This document shows positions 6,494-10,818 of a stretch of DNA of 10,818 nucleotides, piece by piece. The notes beneath the pieces are model-generated. The model searched no databases. It was not told the origin of the DNA and saw nothing but the letters and a program-made list of their open reading frames with translations. The first letter of the stretch is position 1. Every line of letters begins with the position of its first letter. A program made the translations under genes and the position numbers. The DNA comes from an uncultured Collinsella sp. (GTDB lineage: Bacteria; Actinomycetota; Coriobacteriia; Coriobacteriales; Coriobacteriaceae). The stretch covers positions 1 through 10,818 of the forward strand of contig CABUXL010000058.1 of assembly GCA_902495525.1 (NCBI GenBank), in the 5' to 3' direction.

Positions 6494-7120
6494 ATGTCTA
6501 CCAAGATTGAAGTCAATGCCATGGGCGATGCCTGCCCGCTGCCCGTCGTCAAGACGCTCAAAGCTCTGAAGCAGCTCGATGGCGAGGGCACCGTCGTGAC
6601 CTCGGTCGATAACGAGACCGCCGTCAAGAACATCTCCAAGATGGCGCAGGAGAAGGGTTGCACGGCCTCGGTCGAGAAGGTTTCTGACGCCGAGTGGCAC
6701 GTGACCGTGGCGACCTCTGGCGCCGTTGCCGTGGCCGATCCCGAGCAGGATGGCGCTGTCTTCTGTGATGCCAGCGCCGGCAAGGGCAAGCTCGTCATTT
6801 CCGTCTACACCGACTGCATGGGCCGTGGCGACGACGAGCTGGGCCACAAGCTCATGAAGGCCTTCATCTTTGCCGTGACGCAGCAGGAGGAGCTGCCCGT
6901 GACTATGCTGTTCTACAACGGCGGTGCCAAGCTCACCGTAGAGGGCTCTCCGGTGCTCGACGACCTGAAGGGCCTGGCCGAGCAGGGTGTCGAGATTCTC
7001 ACCTGCGGTACCTGCCTCGACCACTATGGCATTAAAGACCAGCTTGCGGTGGGCGAGGTCACCAACATGTACGTGATCGTGGAGAAGATGGAGCAGGCTG
7101 TGCGCGTTGTGCGCCCGTAG
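6494..7120 (+). CDS. yedF: Selenium-associated sulfurtransferase-like protein YedF
   Basis: The 208-residue protein has two domains. Residues 1-75 are TusA/SirA-like, with the sulfur-carrier signature CPLP at 14-17 (Cys14 is the likely persulfide/selenide carrier). Residues 98-205 are DsrE-like and end with the LTCGTCLDHYGIKDQLAVGEVTNMY-type stretch (two cysteines, 171 and 174). This fusion is the form of YedF that accompanies selenium metabolism genes. Its exact reaction is not settled; a role in carrying or delivering reduced selenium or sulfur is the usual proposal. The ATG at 6494 follows AAAGGA (6482-6487). The frame is open upstream into selD, but those codons overlap selD and lack a ribosome site. 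Confidence 0.9.
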   Translation: MSTKIEVNAMGDACPLPVVKTLKALKQLDGEGTVVTSVDNETAVKNISKMAQEKGCTASVEKVSDAEWHVTVATSGAVAVADPEQDGAVFCDASAGKGKLVISVYTDCMGRGDDELGHKLMKAFIFAVTQQEELPVTMLFYNGGAKLTVEGSPVLDDLKGLAEQGVEILTCGTCLDHYGIKDQLAVGEVTNMYVIVEKMEQAVRVVRP

Positions 7121-7139
7121 CGTATTGGTTGGAGTTGCC

Positions 7140-7391
7140 ATGAGGGAGAAGCGCCCGGCGCTTGTCATCACGTTTCCCACCACGGCGGCCGCCATGGGTT
7201 GCGAGTCCCTGTGCATCGAGCGCGGCCTTCCCGGGCGAACGATTCCCGTGCCCGGGGAGGTCGCTGCCGGCTGCGGTTTGGCGTGGAAGGCGTTGCCTGC
7301 CGATGAGGAGCTGCTGCGCGCCGAGCTTACCGCAGCGGGTATTCCCACCGAGGGCTTTACGGTGATTGATATGTGGGAGGTCGTGCGATGA
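7140..7391 (+). CDS. DUF3343 protein, putative Se/S carrier-like
   Basis: This 83-residue protein matches the small DUF3343 family, usually encoded beside yedF, selD or class V desulfurases. Typical features are the N-terminal strand LVITFPTTAAAM, a middle segment GLPGRTIPVPGEV (29-41), and GCGLAWK with Cys45, the conserved cysteine suggested to carry sulfur or selenium. Two further cysteines are 21 and 25. The ATG at 7140 follows GGAG (7131-7134); an upstream GTG at 7107 in the same frame overlaps yedF and has no ribosome site. The stop overlaps the next start as ATGA (7388-7391), so the protein is translationally coupled to the desulfurase. The biochemical role is unproven. Confidence 0.83.
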   Translation: MREKRPALVITFPTTAAAMGCESLCIERGLPGRTIPVPGEVAAGCGLAWKALPADEELLRAELTAAGIPTEGFTVIDMWEVVR

Positions 7392-8527
7392 TCTATCTAG
7401 ATAACGCGGCGACGACCATGTACAAGCCGCAGGCGGTCATCGATGCCGTGACGCAGGCGATGTGCTCGCTCGGCAATGCCGGGCGCGGCGCCACGTCGGG
7501 TGCCCTCGATGCCGCTCGTACGATTCACGCTTGCCGTGCCAAGCTCGCGCGCCTTTTGGGTTGCCCGCGTGCTGACCATGTCTGTTTTACGCCCAACTCC
7601 ACCGCGGCGCTCAACACCGTCATCAACGGGGTGGTGCGCCCCGGCGACCGCGTGGTCACAACGGTGCTCGAGCACAACTCCGTGCTGCGTCCGCTCAATC
7701 GCCTGGCGACGGAGCGGGGTGTGACGGTTGAGCATGCGGGTTGCGATGCGAGCGGCGTGCTCGACTATGATGAGCTCGAGCGGTTGGTCACGCCGGGCAC
7801 GCGTGCCGTGGTGGTGACGCACGCCTCCAATGTGACCGGCAACGCGGTCGACGTTTCGCGTGTGGCTGCCATCGCCCATGCGGCAGGTGCGCTTGTGATC
7901 GTTGATGCCTCGCAGTCTGCCGGTACGGCGAAGATTGACATGGATGCCATGGGACTCGACGTCGTGTGCTTTACCGGCCACAAAGGGCTCATGGGACCTC
8001 AAGGCACCGGCGGCCTGGCCGTGGCGGAGGGTGTTGACGTGGCTCCGTGGGCCATGGGCGGCACGGGCGTGCACAGCTTCAATGCGCTGCAGCCGCTTGA
8101 GTGGCCCACGCGACTTGAGGCGGGCACGCTCAACGGTCACGGTATCGCGGGCCTTTCTGCCGGTCTCGACTTTATCGAGGCACAAGGCGGGGTTGAGGCG
8201 ATTGCGGCGCATGAGCGCTCGCTTGCAGAGCGCTTCCTCGCCGGTGTTCGCGAAATCCCCGGCATTGCGCTCTACGGTGCGTTTGACCAGCCGATGCGCT
8301 CGGCGATCGTCTCACTCAACGTGGGTGATATCGACTCTGCCGAGATCTCGGACGCGCTCATGCAGGGGTGGGGGATTGCGACGCGCCCCGGCGCCCATTG
8401 TGCCCCGCTCATGCACCGCGCGTTAGGTACCGAGCGCCAAGGTGTCGTTCGCTTCTCGTTTGGGTATTTCAACACGACCGAAGAAGTCGAGACGGCTATC
8501 GATGCTCTGTGCGATTTAGCCTGCTAA
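7388..8527 (+). CDS. Class V aminotransferase / cysteine desulfurase, selenium-cluster type (EF2568-like)
   Basis: This 379-residue PLP enzyme should release sulfur from cysteine, or selenium from selenocysteine, as an enzyme-bound persulfide/selenide. It opens with the family signature YLDNAATT (3-10). PLP-site residues are His96 (LEHNS), Asp173 (VDASQS) and the Schiff-base Lys199 in TGHKGLMGPQG. The catalytic cysteine is Cys338 in RPGAHCAPLMH. Its length and neighbours match the cysteine desulfurase subgroup found beside selD in Enterococcus and clostridia, not the IscS or SufS housekeeping enzymes; no iscU or suf gene is nearby. It starts within the DUF3343 stop codon with GGGAGG (7375-7380) as ribosome site. 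It ends in CDLAC, with an extra C-terminal cysteine pair. A strong terminator follows. Confidence 0.88.
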   Translation: MIYLDNAATTMYKPQAVIDAVTQAMCSLGNAGRGATSGALDAARTIHACRAKLARLLGCPRADHVCFTPNSTAALNTVINGVVRPGDRVVTTVLEHNSVLRPLNRLATERGVTVEHAGCDASGVLDYDELERLVTPGTRAVVVTHASNVTGNAVDVSRVAAIAHAAGALVIVDASQSAGTAKIDMDAMGLDVVCFTGHKGLMGPQGTGGLAVAEGVDVAPWAMGGTGVHSFNALQPLEWPTRLEAGTLNGHGIAGLSAGLDFIEAQGGVEAIAAHERSLAERFLAGVREIPGIALYGAFDQPMRSAIVSLNVGDIDSAEISDALMQGWGIATRPGAHCAPLMHRALGTERQGVVRFSFGYFNTTEEVETAIDALCDLAC

Positions 8528-8550
8528 AGCTGCTAGAGCGTATATACTTG

Positions 8551-8584
8551 CGGGACGGGTCTTTTGCCCGTCCCGTTTTTGTTT
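8551..8584 (+). terminator. Strong intrinsic terminator closing the selenium block
   Basis: A perfect nine-pair stem, CGGGACGGG (8551-8559) with CCCGTCCCG (8567-8575) around a seven-base loop, is followed by TTTTTGTTT. It lies 24 bases after the desulfurase stop. A TATACT (8543-8548) just upstream could be a -10 element for brnQ without a clear -35; if used, this hairpin would lie in the brnQ leader. Confidence 0.85.
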
Positions 8585-8603
8585 CGACCCGAAAGGTGGT
8601 TCT

Positions 8604-9962
8604 ATGGCCTCCTCCGCGCCGCGCGGTCTGCGCTCCGACCATGTCGTCACCGTCGGCATCGCCCTGTTCTCGATGCTCTTTGGCGCTGGCAACCTCATTA
8701 TTCCGCCGCTGCTGGCGCTGCAGGCAGGTTCTGCCACGCCGGTCGCCATGCTCGGCTTTCTGATTGCCGCCATCGGCCTGCCCGTCATGGGCTTTATCGC
8801 CGTGGCACTTGCCGGAACGGCGCGCGAGCTTGCCGGCCGCGTGCACCCCAAGTTTGGTGAATTCTTCGTTGCGGCAGTCTACCTGGCCATCGGTCCGTGC
8901 CTGGCTATTCCGCGCACGAGCTCCACGGCCTTCGAGATGCTGGTGCCGCTGCTGCCCGAGGGCGTTTCGCTCGGCACGGCACGTCTGGTGTTTGCCATCG
9001 GGTTCTTCGTCGTCGCGTTTGTGCTCACGCTGCGCCCGGGCGTCATCACACGCGTGCTCGGCCGTATTACGGGCCCCGCGCTCATTGCACTCATCGTGCT
9101 GGTCGTGGGTGCCGCCGTGGTCTCGCCGCTGGGTCCCGCTGCCGCGCCGCAGGCTCCCTACAATGCCGGTGCTGCCGTGCAGGGCTTTTTGACCGGCTAC
9201 CAGACCATGGATCTGCTCGCGTCTCTCGCCTTTGGCATTATCATCGCCGAGACCATCCACGAGCTGGGCGTGACTGATGACAAGCGCGTGGCCTTTGAGA
9301 TTTCGCGTTCGGGTGTGATCGCCGGCGTGCTCATGGCCATCATCTACTGCGGCTTGGGCCTTGCCGGTATGCAGCTCGGCACCGTGATGCCTGACGCTAC
9401 CAACGGCGCCGCCATCCTCGCCCGTTCGGCCTCCATGCACTTTGGTCTTGCCGGCACGGTCGTGGTCTTTGCGATCTTCTTCCTCGCCTGCATGAACGTG
9501 TGCATTGGCCTTATCAGCTGCTGCTCGCGCTACTTCTGCGAGACGTATGTGGTCGAAGGGGGAGCAGAGGCCTACGAGGAGGCCATGCGCCGTCCCTTTG
9601 CGGTTCTCGCCTTTGTGTTCGCAGCGTTTTCGTGCGTGCTTTCCAACGTGGGCCTCGACATGATCCTCATGTTCTCGGTGCCCATGCTCAATGCCTTGTA
9701 TCCCGTCGCCATCGTGCTGGTGCTTATGGGCCTGGTGCACGGTTTTTGCGATGCGCATCCGCAGGTGTGGGTTTGGGTCGGCGGCGTGGTTGCTGTGCAG
9801 AGTGTGATCACCTCGGTCCGCGATGCGTTCTTTGCGGGCGCATGGCTGCCGTTTGATGTGCTGCCGCTGGCGGACATTGGAGCCGCGTGGGCACCGGTTG
9901 CCGTGGTGGCGTTTGTGATCGGTCTGCTCCATAGTCGTTTTGTCGCACATTCGAGGAGCTAA
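8604..9962 (+). CDS. brnQ: Branched-chain amino acid transport carrier (LIV-II, BrnQ family)
   Basis: This 452-residue, highly hydrophobic protein with about 12 membrane segments is a cation-coupled importer of leucine, isoleucine and valine in the cytoplasmic membrane. Family landmarks are FSMLFGAGNLIIPP (22-35) in the first helix, IGPCLAIPRTSSTAFE (96-111), and GYQTMDLLASLAFG (198-211). Length and topology fit the family. The ATG at 8604 follows AAAGGTGG (8592-8599). It is separated from the selenium genes by a strong terminator, so it is probably a single-gene unit. No terminator is seen between it and the tRNA genes, which have their own promoter. Confidence 0.92.
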   Translation: MASSAPRGLRSDHVVTVGIALFSMLFGAGNLIIPPLLALQAGSATPVAMLGFLIAAIGLPVMGFIAVALAGTARELAGRVHPKFGEFFVAAVYLAIGPCLAIPRTSSTAFEMLVPLLPEGVSLGTARLVFAIGFFVVAFVLTLRPGVITRVLGRITGPALIALIVLVVGAAVVSPLGPAAAPQAPYNAGAAVQGFLTGYQTMDLLASLAFGIIIAETIHELGVTDDKRVAFEISRSGVIAGVLMAIIYCGLGLAGMQLGTVMPDATNGAAILARSASMHFGLAGTVVVFAIFFLACMNVCIGLISCCSRYFCETYVVEGGAEAYEEAMRRPFAVLAFVFAAFSCVLSNVGLDMILMFSVPMLNALYPVAIVLVLMGLVHGFCDAHPQVWVWVGGVVAVQSVITSVRDAFFAGAWLPFDVLPLADIGAAWAPVAVVAFVIGLLHSRFVAHSRS

Positions 9963-9973
9963 GGCATCAATGC

Positions 9974-10002
9974 TTGCACAGGCGGTGAGTCTACCCTATA
10001 AT
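9974..10002 (+). promoter_or_regulatory. Promoter of the tRNA-Pro/tRNA-Gly pair
   Basis: A consensus -10 TATAAT (9997-10002) lies 17 bases after a weak -35 TTGCAC (9974-9979). Transcription would begin near 10009, 45 bases before the first tRNA. A small hairpin AAGGT-TTAG-ACCTT (10024-10037) in the short leader may serve processing. Confidence 0.6.
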
Positions 10003-10053
10003 TTCCTTCGCTTTGGGACACGCAAGGTTTAGACCTTAGCTGCTCAACACCTT

Positions 10054-10130
10054 CGGGACGTGGCGCAGTTTGGTAGCGCGCCTGCTTTGGGAGCAGGATG
10101 TCGCAGGTTCAAATCCTGTCGTCCCGACCA
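10054..10130 (+). tRNA. tRNA-Pro (anticodon UGG)
   Basis: A complete 77-base cloverleaf with encoded CCA. The acceptor stem CGGGACG/CGTCCCG is perfect, the D-arm is GCGC/GCGC, the anticodon stem CCTGC/GCAGG has loop TTTGGGA (anticodon TGG with G after it, as usual for proline tRNA), and the T-loop is TTCAAAT. UGG reads most proline codons. Confidence 0.97.
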
Positions 10131-10136
10131 TATCTT

Positions 10137-10210
10137 GCGGGCGTAGTTCAATGGTAGAACCCCAGCCTTCCAAGCTGATGACGCGGGTTCGATTCCCGTC
10201 GCCCGCTCCA
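10137..10210 (+). tRNA. tRNA-Gly (anticodon UCC)
   Basis: A complete 74-base cloverleaf with encoded CCA, six bases after tRNA-Pro and surely cotranscribed. The acceptor stem GCGGGCG/CGCCCGC is perfect, the anticodon loop CTTCCAA gives anticodon TCC, and the T-loop is TTCGATT. The outermost anticodon-stem pair is a C-A mismatch (27-43), a minor oddity. Confidence 0.97.
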
Positions 10211-10222
10211 TAGGATAGCTTT

Positions 10223-10258
10223 AACGGCTTTGGCTCCTTTTGGTGCCAGAGCCGTTTT
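10223..10258 (+). terminator. Intrinsic terminator of the tRNA unit
   Basis: A 12-pair stem, AACGGCTTTGGC (10223-10234) against GCCAGAGCCGTT (10245-10256) with one T-G wobble and a ten-base loop, runs into TTTT at 10255-10258. It lies 12 bases after tRNA-Gly. Confidence 0.85.
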
Positions 10259-10356
10259 CATATACATGTCTGGGATCCCACATCCCCTCCTAAGTTGCGG
10301 TGAAATATGGACTGTCTTTTGACTTTTATGAGCCCATTAAAGGCCGGGTAGCTAAT

Positions 10357-10414
10357 TTGGAGCGGGCTTTTTGACTGCTCCAACGATTGGCTGGCAAATG
10401 TGGCCAAAAAGCCC
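10357..10414 (+). repeat. Structured gene-free segment with nested inverted repeats
   Basis: The stretch between the tRNA terminator and the long palindrome (10259-10443) has no credible ORF but two competing inverted repeats: TTGGAGC (10357-10363) with GCTCCAA (10377-10383), and GGGCTTTTTG (10364-10373) with CAAAAAGCCC (10405-10414), the latter perfect over ten pairs. This may be an intergenic repeat or a noncoding RNA; I do not recognise it. GGGCTTTTT after the first arm could also act as a weak terminator. Confidence 0.35.
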
Positions 10415-10443
10415 TGTCCCAAAATGACTGGTCCGGTGCTGAG

Positions 10444-10601
10444 CCACGAAAGCGGCCCATCTACTACGTTTGGACCGTAGGGGTCGACTATAGCAGCATT
10501 TTCGGAAAATCGGCAAACCGTCTACCAGCGGTTTTGATTTTTCGGATTTCGGTATGGTCGAGGGTAATCGGTTAAACGTAGTAGATGGGCCCATTTCGTG
10601 G
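10444..10601. repeat. 158-base imperfect palindrome, MITE-like or intergenic repeat
   Basis: The outer arms (10444-10471 and 10574-10601) are 28 bases each and match as inverted repeats at 26 positions; both share CCACGAAA at the outside and CCCATCTACTACGTTT inside. The interior continues to pair imperfectly toward the centre, for example AAACCG (10515-10520) with CGGTTT (10529-10534), so the whole element can fold into one long hairpin. No ORF inside is convincing. Such elements are usually non-autonomous mobile repeats or transcribed intergenic repeats. Flanking target duplications are not obvious. Confidence 0.6.
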
Positions 10602-10704
10602 CGAACGGTGGCATTCGCGGTCCAAGGCTGACGGTTTCGGATGGCCAACCTGGAAGATGCGGTGAATTAATTTCTGAAAAGCTCGAATAAGCCTAAATCG
10701 GGGG

Positions 10705-10818
10705 TGCGGACAGAAAGTTGGACCGCGGGGCGGTCCGGACTGGAGGTTCGCATGTACAGCAGGGAGAAGGTCGAGCTCTTCCTCCTGGCGACGGAGGACG
10801 GCATGGGGCCGACCGCCG
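10705..10818 (+). mobile_element. Left end of an IS3-like insertion sequence (runs off window)
   Basis: The segment from about 10705 begins TGCGGACAGAAAGTTGGACC, which resembles the TG-starting terminal repeats ending in AAGTTGGAC found in the IS150 group of the IS3 family. A seven-pair hairpin GGACCGC-GGG-GCGGTCC (10720-10736) follows, then a ribosome site and the first transposase ORF. The right end lies outside, so completeness and target duplication cannot be judged. Confidence 0.55.
10752..10818 (+). CDS. Partial IS3-type transposase OrfA (helix-turn-helix), 5' end only
   Basis: An ATG at 10752 with GGAGG (10742-10746) starts a frame whose 22 visible residues (MYSREKVELFLLATEDGMGP, then TA) look like the first helix of an IS3-family OrfA DNA-binding protein. 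It is cut by the window edge. In this family OrfA is usually joined to the OrfB integrase by frameshifting, which cannot be checked here. Confidence 0.55.
   Translation, partial: MYSREKVELFLLATEDGMGPTA

Noticed and set aside
10352..10648. 98-residue minus-strand ORF
   Set aside because: It spans the long palindrome, shows no family resemblance, and is best explained as an open frame across a repeat.
1..10818. CRISPR array, rRNA, prophage or plasmid origin
   Set aside because: No regularly spaced repeats, rRNA segments, phage genes or replication genes are visible.

Overview
The window looks like a chromosome segment from a GC-rich anaerobic actinobacterium of the class Coriobacteriia, most like Collinsella. 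This is inferred from the gene content (a selenocysteine-containing SelD, YedF, a DUF3343 protein, YjiM-type iron-sulfur proteins with their activase), GC-rich third codon positions, CCA-encoding tRNA genes and the style of the repeats. No ribosomal marker is present, so the genus is a judgement. All protein genes lie on the + strand.

Layout. Bases 1-1466 hold the end of modB and a complete modC, the membrane and ATPase parts of a molybdate-type ABC importer, followed by a modest terminator. A 431-base gap (1467-1897) carries a good promoter, a second possible promoter, overlapping alternative hairpins and a 22-codon ORF with a strong ribosome site. It reads as a long regulatory leader. Next come two tandem, divergent YjiM/HgdB-family proteins (1898-3181 and 3336-4499; the double-cubane-cluster reductase type) and their ATP-dependent activase (4550-5314). 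The selenium block follows: selD (5385-6434, in-frame UGA read as selenocysteine, with a fitting bacterial SECIS hairpin), yedF (6494-7120), a DUF3343 Se/S-carrier-like gene (7140-7391) and a class V aminotransferase/cysteine desulfurase (7388-8527). A strong terminator closes this block. A separate brnQ branched-chain amino acid carrier (8604-9962) follows, then a tRNA-Pro/tRNA-Gly pair with its own promoter and terminator. The last 560 bases hold no convincing complete gene. They contain a structured segment, a 158-base imperfect palindrome, and the left end of an IS3-like insertion sequence whose first ORF runs off the window.

How the genes may work together. The desulfurase, DUF3343 protein and YedF could mobilise and carry sulfur or selenium, SelD converts selenide to selenophosphate, and the activase injects low-potential electrons into the two double-cubane proteins using ATP. 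The close same-strand packing suggests that strongly reducing chemistry and selenium handling are coupled. That link is inferred from gene order, not shown by the sequence. The molybdate importer upstream would fit a Se/Mo enzyme economy (selenium-dependent molybdenum hydroxylases or formate dehydrogenase encoded elsewhere). selA, selB and selC must exist elsewhere if the UGA in selD is decoded.
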